From contig JALLBK010000734.1 of NCBI GenBank assembly GCA_036940085.1, positions 1 through 33,905 of the forward strand: a DNA stretch of 33,905 bases, in the 5' to 3' direction. The stretch is from Discostella pseudostelligera. Taxonomy: Eukaryota; Bacillariophyta; Thalassiosirophyceae; Thalassiosirales; Thalassiosiraceae. Below the pieces are notes generated by a model. That model saw only the letters and a list, made by a program, of their open reading frames with translations, searched no databases and was not told where the DNA came from. The position numbers and the translations under genes are program-made. Positions 1-9,153 of this stretch are shown here, piece after piece (position 1 is the stretch's first letter; each line of letters opens with the position of its first letter).

Positions 1-148
1 AAGAAATCAAAAAACAGACCACAAGAAATGGCGGTAAAGACTTTTCCAACTTCCACGCGTACCAACCAAAATTGGTTGGGTGGCCAGCAATCAACCATCC
101 GCCACGACGCTGCGACGCCGATATCAATTATTCCAATGTATTGCCATC

Positions 149-1674
149 ATGTCCGAAGATGCGAGTGTTAATCTCCTTCCTGCTCTTGATAGTGCAGACG
201 ACCCCCCCCCCAATGTCTCCCCGACAGAGAATTTTTTTGTAGAGAGCGACAGAACTCTTTTATCTCTTGTCGTATTATCAATCGGATTATGCGACGACGA
301 TGGGTCAGCAACATTGGACCCTAACTTGCCACCGTGGAAAAATATGAACGCCAACATGATTAAGCCCAAGGTCGACGACCTGAAGGCTGAGTGTATCCGA
401 CGTTGGTGTGCATTTATTCGCCATGAACAAGATGCAAACAAGGCAAAGGAACCGTCAAATAAGTATTGGGATAGGAAGAAGCTACTAAAGTATTTGTGCG
501 ACCACCCCAATGGTCTGGAAAACTCCCCTATCTGCGATTAATTCACACAATAGTTGACAATGATAATATCAAACGTGCCTACATCCATCGCAATGATATT
601 CCATCGGGTCGGATGGCTGTTGAGAACCGGAACACTGCAGAGGCGAAGGCAACAAATGTATGGCAGATGGTTGCGGACAAGTGGAACGATGTCACTTTCA
701 CTCCAGTAACAGAAAGTGTGCCTGATTTATTCCGTGACCACTTTGCTGCATCAGAGACAATTCCACATCATATGGTTGCTTCATTCATCCCACCAACTGC
801 TGATAAGGCTAAAGAACGGTTCGAGTCAATGATGACAATACTAAAACGGATTATCCCAAAATGGGAGAAGAGTGGCCAGGGGGATGAAGGACATCATGGA
901 GATGACGATGACAACAATCCAATCAAGCATCAAGAGGATAACACTGACATGCTCAATGACGACAATGAGGATATTAGCATTGATGATAATGATGATGAAG
1001 GGGTCGTCATGCATGAGAAACCAAAATGGGGCGAGATGAAGGGACGTAGCCGGTGTGCTCTATCAATGAGGCAGGAGTTTTTTCAACATTCAAACAGTTA
1101 TGTTCTCTACCTATGGCATATAATTGCAAAGCATGATTTGATTGGTACGTCCATGAGTATGCTTGCAGACAGTGTTGGATCTCTTGATGGTGCCAGAGGA
1201 ATCCCGACTGCCATTAGGAAGACCAATTATGACAATGACAACAGCATCAACTACGACATCAATGGCAGCGATCCGAGAAGCATTGGATCGAATAGTGCAA
1301 CATCAAAGTTTAGTCATGACAATTACGAAGATATGCTGAGTAGCAGTATTCGTGATCATGGAGCCAATGTTATGCAGTTCGCAAAGATTAAAGCCGAAGA
1401 GAGTGCCAAGAATCGCGCACATGCAGAGGGGAAGGAGAAGCGAAAGAGAGCTGATGTTGTGGATCAGCAAATTCTCTCTCTCCGTGCGGAGAAACGACAA
1501 CTCATCATTCGATTATCAAGTATGGAAAACGGAAGCAATCCTGCAGCCGAAAATGCCATCTCGTCATCAATTGAGGAAATTAATGAAGACATCAGGAGGA
1601 AGCAATTGCAACTTGCTGAATTGGTGGAAATGCCTACGCCAATCAAAAGTAATCGTACTCCGGAGGACAAGTAG
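149..1674 (+). CDS. PIF/Harbinger-type transposon partner protein (probably decayed)
   Basis: I take this as the non-transposase protein of a PIF/Harbinger element, because a DDE_4 transposase remnant lies head-to-tail against it on the other strand. The first ATG is at 149; an earlier in-frame start would need GTG. Reading runs to a stop at 541, while the rest of the protein is in another frame (stop 1672-1674). Removing 513-553 (GT...TAG, 41 bp) restores frame and gives ...HPNVDNDNIK..., about 494 residues. This could be a very short intron or a chance repair of a frameshift. The middle has a WND/TADKAKERFESMM-like block, then an acidic Asp/Asn stretch. The C-terminus (from about 1380) is a charged, coiled-coil-like region rich in Lys, Arg and Glu, similar in style to NAM-associated C-terminal regions. 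DNA-binding or NLS roles are known for such partners; here they are inferred only. Confidence 0.5.
513..553 (+). other. possible 41-bp intron or frameshift in the Harbinger partner gene
   Basis: The segment begins GTCTGG and ends AATAG. Excising it joins AAT-G to TT-GAC and brings the two reading frames together. Other introns in this window are at least 75 bp and mostly have GTAAG/GTGAG-like donors, so a 41-bp intron with GTCTGG would be an outlier. Decay of the element is the competing explanation. Confidence 0.3.
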
Positions 1675-1718
1675 AAAGTATTCCTAAGTTAATTATTGTG
1701 ATTCGTTGTTATCTTGAA

Positions 1719-2481
1719 CTACAATCGAGTATTCCTCTGTCGAGCATTTCCTGCTGGTCTACAGTAATGTCCATCAGCTATCATGCGATGTAGCTTTGCT
1801 CGAGGCAACGTTTCTTCAGGATTGTTGTATCGGTGATGCCGCAAAAGTGTATCTCCCACATCAACAAAATTTTCAACAGGAGAGATTAATTCAATTGGGA
1901 TAGGCATCCCATGTGCAGCCACCAAAGAGGACATTTTTGCCCTTCATCAAACCATTCTCACATCGTTCATGCAACTTGCTCCGCTCAAATGCAAGACAGT
2001 CAGATGAGGCACCTCCATACGCAATTGAAATATCAAGAATTTTACCACGCACATCAGATACTGCTTGGCAATTCAATCCAAATTTCCCCTTTCGTCCGCA
2101 TAAAAATTTGAGTTGACCACATTCTGCATTTATTGCCTCCTTCATGCTTGGCTTCTTCATCCAAATCAGTATCCCATCTATTGCACCTGCACAAATGTCA
2201 ATGCCAGCCGAGCTAACTTTTTTGAATTGCAGAGCAATTTTATTTTGCTCCTCAGCGGATTCGGGATATTCAATATCCATGTCGCATGTATTGTTGATTG
2301 CTTCAACGACATACCACACACTTTCCATTACTACAGTGTGTGATATGCCATATTTCCCCATTAAATCATAGGGACTACCACCGGCAAAGTAGCGTAGTGC
2401 ACATGCTAAGCGAACTGATGATTGGATATGGCCATTACGAACTGGTGGGGGTAAGTAACTTCCACCCTCTCGTCCACCCTT
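1719..2481 (-). pseudogene. PIF/Harbinger DDE_4 transposase remnant, internally deleted
   Basis: Reading from about 2481 down, the frame gives GGSYLPPPVRNG, then SSVRLACALRYFAGGSPYDLMGKYG, the usual N-terminal region of these transposases. Next come CAGAIDG (first catalytic Asp) and RKGKFGLNCQAVSDVRGK with GGASSD (second Asp). At VLFGG, where VLFGD with a long C-terminal part is expected, the sequence jumps at about 1915 and changes frame into AHGMPIPIEL...LPRAKLHRMIADGH, which is normally the extreme C-terminus. Roughly 80 to 100 residues, including the third catalytic acidic residue, are missing. The N-terminus is not traceable beyond the N at 2483. The enzyme must be inactive; the identification rests on motif order recognised by eye. 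Confidence 0.75.
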
Positions 2482-2482
2482 C

Positions 2483-2483
2483 N
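2483..2483. other. single ambiguous base (N), assembly gap
   Basis: One N sits inside the 5' part of the transposase remnant. Unlike the N at 29198, no duplicated flanks are visible. The real gap size is unknown, so the missing transposase N-terminus may be an assembly effect. Confidence 0.8.
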
Positions 2484-2624
2484 AACACAGCTATCGTAGA
2501 TTATGCTGTCGTCATGATTGTCATCATTGTCATCGTCCCACATTATTATTTGGTATTGGTATTGATCGTAGCGGCGCGCACTTTGTGCACTTGATTTTTC
2601 GAATTTTTGACATTGGGCACGTGC

Positions 2625-2786
2625 TGCCTGTGGAAAAGCCTCAAGACCCAAATTTAGGGCTCCAGCCGAAAAGTCCAAAAATGGAGAAAAAATAAATTGT
2701 CTGCCTGTGGAAAACCCTGCAGGGCGGCGGATGAGCGAAAGATGAAAAGTCCAAAAATAGACTTAAAAAAGTTGCCTGTGGACAAA
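2625..2786. repeat. imperfect ~75-bp tandem repeat beside the transposon
   Basis: TGCCTGTGGAAAA occurs at 2625-2637 and 2702-2714, and as TGCCTGTGGACAAA at 2773-2786. Between them AAAAGTCCAAAAAT occurs twice (near 2669 and 2745). The period is about 71 to 77 bp, giving two full units and a partial third. The position just outside the transposase N-terminus suggests subterminal repeats of the Harbinger element, but no matching inverted copy was found at the window's left edge. Confidence 0.6.
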
Positions 2787-3165
2787 CCCTAAACCTTAAA
2801 CTATAATAATATGGAATGCGATGCTGAATAATTTTGTCGAAGCGAGGGTCTTGGTTCAAGTCAAAAGACCACTTAAATAGTTGGATTCTATATTATGTGA
2901 AGGTTTCATGTCGCTGAGTAAAGGGAAAGAATGAAAAAGAATGAGAAAGGATGAGAAAGGGTATGGTACTCAGAAGGCTGCACACCAGTTCGATTCCGAT
3001 ACCGGAGAGAGTAGAGGGTTCGGTTCCGATCCAGTTTATCTCTAGAGAGTTGTTGTGAGCCTGTTTCCATCCCAATCGAACAATTATTGTTCATGTATCA
3101 TCATACTGGCGACCACTCACAGTTCGAAAAGCAATAACAACTTCTACAATTTTGCTCATACCATC
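2787..3165. other. intergenic stretch, purine-rich, no gene seen
   Basis: It holds a short GAATGAGAAAGGA-type run (about 2928-2962), then two similar words, TTCGATTCCGATACCG (2989-3006) and TTCGGTTCCGATCC (3018-3032). These resemble tRNA B-boxes, but no cloverleaf can be built around them. It probably contains the 5' flank of the gene at 3166. Confidence 0.4.
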
Positions 3166-3707
3166 ATGTTCAAGACCACTGGAAAACGACAATGGTTATT
3201 GATGACGATGACAAGCATATTATTCTTTGAGTGCATTGTCATCATGAACTGCACTCGCCACATCGAGCAGCTCCAGTTAGCTACCTTCATTTCATCTTCG
3301 TGGGAAGTGACTACACTCCTTGAGCTTGAGAGCAAGGTCTCCTCAGTGAATTTACCACCACGATGCTCCATACCGCTGAATTCATCAATATGGAATCACT
3401 TCGATGCTCTTGTGGATGAAAATGTCGAAATGTCAACGAGAGTGAGACGGTTACTAGCTCCTCGGAATGATTCTCATGCCAAGAATCATCAAAGTGTAAG
3501 GAACTGATTAGTGCAGTAGTGCCAAAAGAGTTGGGATCGGAGTTTATACAACGCAGACCAAGCGGCAGTGGCCTCAAATGCCAGGATCCACAATGGAACA
3601 TTTGCAATTATGTTGTGCTGGATGACTCTTCATCTATCGGGGGACAACAATTATACTTCTATTCTCGTGTCGTCGGGACTAGGTACTGCGGAAAAGAATG
3701 CAAATAA
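3166..3707 (+). pseudogene. small signal-anchor protein gene, apparently frameshifted
   Basis: The ATG at 3166 opens MFKTTGKRQW followed by a hydrophobic segment (about residues 11-26), typical of a type II signal anchor or signal peptide. The frame closes at 3505-3507 after about 113 residues. A second frame without stops from about 3469 gives ESSKCKELISAVVPKELG and continues to a stop at 3705-3707, with a Cys-rich end (KCQ, ICN, RYCGKEC). A one-base shift around 3465-3480 would join the halves into about 180 residues. No good intron spans the break. It could instead be a genuine 113-residue gene with non-coding DNA after it. The family is not recognised. Confidence 0.35.
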
Positions 3708-3843
3708 TAATCTTATTGAGTTTCAAAGTCGAAGTACCATCGGTGGAAGGTCTTCCATGGTAATCATTGAGAACCATGAGAATGAGAGTGAAGCGGCATG
3801 CGGCAGACAATCACCGTTTATCCTACGATCCTGTTCATCTTAG

Positions 3844-4196
3844 CTGCAAACGCACCAACTAAGAACCTAAGTAAATACTATTAGATGCAGAATTCTATGG
3901 GTTTCATCGCGCATCACCTACCCCATAATTAATAGGAGTAAAATGAAGGCACACCGTCATGACATTCAAAGCATCGGTAGATATTGACGCTTGACGCTTG
4001 TCTTGGGGCTTTGTGCACACAGGAACACACCTTCCACCTGGAGTCTCCACGTGAAGGTAAATATGCCACGTGGATGTATTCGAGCTTTCCCGCCAACTCG
4101 TCTCGCCTGTCCGTTGACGCACCCACAACCACCAACCAACAACAAGCAACAGCTAGCAACACAACAGCTGACAATGACAGGGACAGTAGTGTGACC
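3844..4196. promoter_or_regulatory. upstream region with two G-boxes and an E2F-like site
   Basis: This 350-bp gap precedes the small gene at 4197. It carries CACGTG within CTCCACGTGAAG (about 4048-4053) and again within GCCACGTGGAT (about 4070-4075). TTTCCCGCCAA follows at 4086-4096, an exact match to the E2F consensus read on the opposite strand, about 100 bp before the ATG. No coding sequence is supported here. Confidence 0.45.
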
Positions 4197-4538
4197 ATGG
4201 GCAACCCCCGTCGCGATGCCATCGAATACGGCGTCCTCATAACGCTCACGACCTCCATGGCCGCGGCCTACGCCGTCTTAATCGCATACTCCAATCAGAG
4301 AACACCGGATGGGCAACGCCGCAAATTGCCACGGGTGGAATTAGACAAGCCCGTCGATTTAGGCGAGATGTGGGCGGAGATGAAAGACTTTGGTAGGGGG
4401 ACTTTGTGGCGGGGAGATCAGCAGCAACAGCAGCAGAGGCCATCTCCCGGCAGTGCAGGCAATGACATATCGTCGACTGGTAATAATGATAATGCATCAC
4501 GTGGTATGGATGAAAACGCAGACCGACAGAGAAAGTGA
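4197..4538 (+). CDS. small single-TM protein of unknown function (113 aa)
   Basis: The ATG at 4197 lies in a good context (GTGACCATGG). The longer ORF upstream has no ATG, so it is not used. The N-terminus MGNPRRDAIEYGVLITLTTS leads into one hydrophobic segment (about residues 12-30, ending AAAYAVLIAYSNQ). A charged part follows (RRKLPRVELDKPVDLGEMWAEMKDFG), then a low-complexity tail with a Gln run and Asn/Ser/Asp residues. The ordered part (residues 1-75) looks selected, while the tail does not. It may sit in an organelle or endomembrane, but nothing shows which. No intron is needed. The family is not recognised. Confidence 0.6.
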   Translation: MGNPRRDAIEYGVLITLTTSMAAAYAVLIAYSNQRTPDGQRRKLPRVELDKPVDLGEMWAEMKDFGRGTLWRGDQQQQQQRPSPGSAGNDISSTGNNDNASRGMDENADRQRK

Positions 4539-5232
4539 CGCGGCAATGAAAGCAGACAAGATGTGGAATGTCGGATCACCTAGTTGCTCGAGCTTAATCC
4601 TCTTCCTGCCGACCATTCTTGATCGCAATACTCACCTTACCTACACAAACTCTTTGGGTTAGAATAAACCTCTCATTTTCCCTGTGGAAAGTCCTCTCAT
4701 ACATTATACGAGAAATCGAATGCCGGAAATATGATTTATGACATGTGAAAATGGAGGTCGACGAAGACTATGGATTATTGGCTTCATCGCAGACAATCGT
4801 CCACCTTCATCAATTATTTCATGACGGAAGTCGGGGAATGTCTTGTATCAGAGCAGGGCTGAAGGAACAGTGATGATGTGTATTATTGAATCGACGGTAC
4901 CGAGCACATCGACTCCCAGCTCCCAGGTTATTTTGTTTGTGTGGATGCTCATGAAAAGCATGTTGTTTACATCTGATATTAAGATAGATACTGAAACGGT
5001 TTGATGTAATAGGCACAGTTAGTTCGTTGTTATCTCTGTTAAGGCGTCAGCAAACCACTAACTTAAGAACTTAGATATAATGTAGAATGTCGAAAGTTAA
5101 CACCAATATCTTGATCCTTGACCAGTTCCCCGGTTTCACAATAATATATAAAGACAAAATGAAACAATAAAGTACACTTCTCTCCCGAGCCCTAGACTGG
5201 ACAAGTACACTTGTCTAAGGCAGGCTCTCGTT
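4539..5232. other. 700-bp intergenic space between convergent genes
   Basis: This is the 3' flank of the genes at 4197 (+) and 5233 (-). It is AT-rich with no long ORF, RNA motif or repeat that I can support. An AATAAA at about 5165 is on the + strand. Confidence 0.5.
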
Positions 5233-7332
5233 CTACAGCTCCACATCCCACTGCGAACTAAGAATCGTATCCGCACGTTGGAAAATGTCCACTCGATCCA
5301 TAGAATGTATCGGCGACAGACTGGGATTGGCAGGCATGAGCGAAAATATCACAATAACAATGGCCACGGTGAAGAGCATGAAGTAGAGATAACTCTCGGA
5401 TGAGAGTTCATGACATTGCTGCTTCGTGGATTGGGTCCAGTAGGGTATTCGACGGACCTTGACTTCGTTACAGAAGGAAACATGTCTTGAGAGATCCTTT
5501 GTATCCTCGATGTTGGTATTATTTGTCACCAAATCGTCATGTCGTCGTCGATCTCGATGGAGGTTGCTCCGTTGTGGAGTTGGGGCACTGGCAGTAGGAT
5601 GGACATCGTCCTGATCAGATTCCGTGGCAGCAGTTAGAGCTAGTCTCCTCGACGCTTGGGAGAGTCTCCAATTGACGGCGGTAGTAGACAATGCATACGA
5701 TGGCGAAGATAATGGATGCCGATTATCGAACATTGCATCATCGTCGTAGCTTCCACTATTATGCTTCGAACTAGCATTTTCATGGACTCTTCTACTGCCA
5801 CAAGCTGCCTCGATATCGTAACCATCCGAAGTCAGAGAAGACATGGACGAATGTGAAGACGGTGGATGTTGAGTAAGATCATGATGGTGGTTATCATCAC
5901 ATTCTTGTTCTTGCGAAACTTCCTCTTCTTCGGATTGGGCCGACTTTAAGGATGCCAAATCGTCGTCATCCTCGTCATCGTTCGAATCTGCAATAAGCGA
6001 TGACACATTTTCCATAATAATCATTGGTCCGCTACTATCCTCCTCCTCCTCCTCCTTCTTCTCCTCTTGATCGTCCACCTCTGACAAATGAAGAATTTCA
6101 TTGTCCTCATCACCACCGCAAATATTATCGTCTTCATAATTCAGAGTTTGAAGTACCATCGAATAATACAAGTCTCCCTGACTCTGTCGTGTCTCCGATC
6201 CACAACGATGATGATGTCTCATCAATGAAGAATCCGATGCACTACGATGATGAAAAGGATTATGCCGTGTAGGCGAGTCAAGCATATGCGGCTCCCTATC
6301 CTCCTCCGTCTCCTCCTCCGGCTTGACATCATCATCTTCTCCATCCTGCAGGAAAGGAATCGTCTGTAATGATAATTCCTTTTTGTAAAACTCTACAATT
6401 TCCGCTTCATCTTCATCGAGGATGATTCTGCTGCCTCGCACTCCGTTGCTGCTGCTGGAGTTGGAGTAGTCAAAGGCAAGCCGTGAACCAACGACCAAAG
6501 AGGCAATGAGAAAGAGTATGCCACAGAATGCCAGCAGGGGTGCGGCTAATGGCGAATCCAGCAGGAGAGAAATCCAGTTTGAGGTGGAAGCGTTGTAGAA
6601 CCAATGATGGCTTTCTTCCCCACCCTGATGATCCTCATCTACTTTGACAGTAGTACGTCGGTTATTCTTCTTCTCGTCGTTTCCAGCCTTGACAATCTTT
6701 CTCGAAGACTGCTCTTCCTCGCTTCGTCGTAAATTACGATGTCGTTGTCGTAACGGATGCAATATCGCATTCTCCAAATAATTTTCCCAGGCCAGTTCTG
6801 CCGACTCGGCGGTGAATGAAACTGGTGGTGGTGATGCCGCTGCTGCCTTGTGCTTCACAGTGGCTTCGTCGGGAGAAGTATGTTCTCGTCGTCCCAATCG
6901 TTGAATGTGCTGAATTGCATTTGACAAAGACTGTTGTACTGTAGTCGAAAAGTTCATTACTGATGCTGATGGTGGTTTTTCATCTTGTAGTTGATGCTGA
7001 TGGTAAGTCGTTGTGATCACCGAGGAGGAGGAAGCGATCGAACTGAATGTCGTTGATGGTGCCAACTGCAATACAACGACGCTACCCCCGACGAGGAGAA
7101 GCATAGCCGTAGTCGTCGCCTTGACGAATGACATTCCTCGAGAGGAGTGATGACGACGCCGACGACTACAATTGCTAGGAATCAGCCCCATGGCATCGAC
7201 GGCAGCGGCAGCAGTATTAGTGGCGGTAGGTGACATCATCATGCCAGCATCAGCATGCTGTGGTTGACTTTGACATGCACCATCCTGATCTTGATCGCCG
7301 ATGGGTCCGATACTGCCGGCGGCGACATCCAT
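5233..7332 (-). CDS. large acidic three-TM protein of unknown function (699 aa)
   Basis: A single uninterrupted frame runs from ATG at 7332 to a stop at 5233. After a 60-residue polar start comes an Arg/His cluster (SRRRRHHSSRG) and a hydrophobic segment at about 71-90, a possible signal anchor. A second TM segment is at about 262-284 (PLLAFCGILFLIASLVVG) and a third near the C-terminus at about 649-665 (MLFTVAIVIVIFSLMP). The long region between TM2 and TM3 is dominated by Asp/Glu runs, Ser and His. Just before TM3 is a conserved-looking basic patch (HVSFCNEVKVRRIPYW). I do not recognise a family. The composition, and the absence of stops over 2.1 kb, support a real gene. Confidence 0.75.
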   Translation of the reverse strand: MDVAAGSIGPIGDQDQDGACQSQPQHADAGMMMSPTATNTAAAAVDAMGLIPSNCSRRRRHHSSRGMSFVKATTTAMLLLVGGSVVVLQLAPSTTFSSIASSSSVITTTYHQHQLQDEKPPSASVMNFSTTVQQSLSNAIQHIQRLGRREHTSPDEATVKHKAAAASPPPVSFTAESAELAWENYLENAILHPLRQRHRNLRRSEEEQSSRKIVKAGNDEKKNNRRTTVKVDEDHQGGEESHHWFYNASTSNWISLLLDSPLAAPLLAFCGILFLIASLVVGSRLAFDYSNSSSSNGVRGSRIILDEDEAEIVEFYKKELSLQTIPFLQDGEDDDVKPEEETEEDREPHMLDSPTRHNPFHHRSASDSSLMRHHHRCGSETRQSQGDLYYSMVLQTLNYEDDNICGGDEDNEILHLSEVDDQEEKKEEEEEDSSGPMIIMENVSSLIADSNDDEDDDDLASLKSAQSEEEEVSQEQECDDNHHHDLTQHPPSSHSSMSSLTSDGYDIEAACGSRRVHENASSKHNSGSYDDDAMFDNRHPLSSPSYALSTTAVNWRLSQASRRLALTAATESDQDDVHPTASAPTPQRSNLHRDRRRHDDLVTNNTNIEDTKDLSRHVSFCNEVKVRRIPYWTQSTKQQCHELSSESYLYFMLFTVAIVIVIFSLMPANPSLSPIHSMDRVDIFQRADTILSSQWDVEL

Positions 7333-7857
7333 TGTAACTATCTACTACTACTACACAGAAGATGTTGATGTGCTTCTTTGGATGGAATTCCTTGCGGCTT
7401 AGTACGCACTACGCACTATGGAGGAAGACCATCTGCCGCCAAGGGTGGGTGGATAGGCAACCAATCATCATGGTCACGTCCGTCGTCGGTGCCATGTGCG
7501 GTCATGGCTCGCTTCAAGGTGCTCTGGATTTTGTGGGTCTTTTGAGGACGTCTTGCCCCCTGACGCCATTGTTCTATTTCCGGTTTAACGGCTGACACAC
7601 TTCGAAGGAATTCAATATTCTTTCTTTTTTCAGAGAAGAGCAGAATTGTTGTTCTCTCCGTCTCTGACAAAGGAATCAATACAATTGTTTGATTGGAAGA
7701 AAAGGCTTGAAGGGACGAAAAGTGAGGCTAAAATGGCAAGAAGAAGGAGTGGCGATACTATGGCTATGGCGATACACTATTGTGACAAAAATGGCGGGAC
7801 GCTTCCGCCTCCGCCCACCGCCCACCATAATATCATTCATCACCTCCACCCGAGATC
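7333..7857. promoter_or_regulatory. divergent upstream region
   Basis: This 525-bp space lies between the start codons of the 5233-7332 (-) and 7858 (+) genes. AAAATGGCGGGAC ends at 7800, 58 bp before the + strand ATG, and is one of the recurring GGCGGGA words of this window. An 87-codon minus-strand ORF (7416-7679) overlaps but has no recognisable content, and I do not call it. Confidence 0.4.
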
Positions 7858-8964
7858 ATGGTGCCGCCTCTGACCTTACCGGCCGGACTCCTGCTATTGC
7901 TACTGTTGCTGTCGGTTATGACAAAGCCAACCACGGGCCTGGCAGTGCCGCGGAAAAAGCTCGCTCTCATAACAGGTAAGTGGAGCAGGTTCGATCGGTG
8001 ATGCCCAACTACTTAGTACTGTTCACTGTCACTGTTCACACTCAATTCATAACTTGTGCATTTATTCTTCAACGGCACGTCTCTCTCACATCCAGGGGGC
8101 AACAAGGGCATCGGCAAGGAAATAGCACGGCGCATAGGCATGGATCCCGAATTCACCGCCATCATCGCCTGTCGCAACATCGAATTGGGTCAAGCGGCGG
8201 CAGAAGATTTGCGCACCAACAGTGAATATGAATGTGATGTCATCGCCCTTCCAATATCCATGGACTTGACGGATCCATCCTCCATTGAGGCAGCAGCGCA
8301 TTGGGTAGAGAAAGAATACGAGGATGAAATTCTTGATGTGCTCATTAATAATGCTGCGATATGTTTCAATGATCCGACACTGTATGGCAAGGTACAATAC
8401 ACACCCTTTCAAGATCAAGCGGGCATTACCATTCGAACAAATTACTTTGGAACATTACATGTGATTCAATCGTTCATGCCACTATTGAAGAGATCATCAT
8501 CACCCAGAATTATTAATATTGCAAGTGCTGCGGGAAGGCTGACTATCTTGCGCTCTCAACAACTTGTGGATGCATTCACATCGGATACACTAACATTGTC
8601 AGCATTATCTAAGTTGATGGAACAATTTGTCTCAGATGTCGAATCCGGAACACACACCAACAAGGGATGGCCCAACACATGTTATGGCATGAGTAAACTT
8701 GGCATCATTGCACTCACTCGAATATTGGCAAAAGATGATCCTGAAATGATGATTAATTCCGTTGACCCGGGATATTGCCGAACCGACCAGAATGATAATC
8801 AAGGGACGGTGGATCCAGCACGGGGAGCGTATACACCCTATTTATTGGCGTTGATGGAAAGGGACGATGAGGAGGAGGAAGAAGATGGTGGTGGTGAGAA
8901 AGAAGCTGATTCGGGTTTGCATTTCTATGAAGAGCAGGAAATACCCTGGACGTATCAACAATGA
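7858..8964 (+). CDS. short-chain dehydrogenase/reductase, carbonyl-reductase type, with signal peptide
   Basis: Two exons, 7858-7975 and 8096-8964, give 328 residues. The intron 7976-8095 (GTAAGT...CCAG) splits the glycine motif codon. Residues 1-22 form a strong signal peptide (a run of eight Leu). The cofactor motif TGGNKGIG is at 39-46, NNAA at 124-127, the catalytic Ser in INIASAAG (S183) and the YGMSK motif (Y236, K240). NPG-like VDPGYCRTD near 262-269 completes the Rossmann SDR pattern of classical NADPH carbonyl reductases (CBR1-like). The substrate is unknown. The signal peptide suggests ER entry; after it comes TTGLAVP, lacking the Phe of the diatom plastid ASAFAP motif. The C-terminus has an acidic run (DDEEEEED) not usual in the family. 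Confidence 0.92.
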
Positions 8965-9153
8965 TGTGTGGTTTGCAGGTGTAGGAAACGAGCAGGGACA
9001 CTCTGCATTCATCACCTGATAATCGGATTTCAAACATAATCATTTGATAAACATATGCAATACACGATATCTACAATTTAACACTCTTAGTCTAACACAC
9101 ATTCTCCCATACCATGCAAATTCTGCATTGGGAAACTAAAGATAATCATGCCA

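Noticed and set aside
2795..2805. CCCTAAACC as telomere repeat
   Set aside because: Only a single unit; no tandem array and no subtelomeric context.
2985..3035. tRNA-like B-box words (TTCGATTCC, TTCGGTTCC)
   Set aside because: No A-box at the right distance, no T-arm pairing and no acceptor stem of tRNA length on either strand.
3493..3513. 21-bp GT...AG segment as a mini-intron in the 3166 gene
   Set aside because: It starts GTAAGG and ends GCAG, but its excision leaves a stop, and introns this short are not expected in a diatom-type genome.
7416..7679. 87-codon minus-strand ORF in the divergent promoter
   Set aside because: No recognisable domain or splice context; it overlaps the upstream regions of two real genes.
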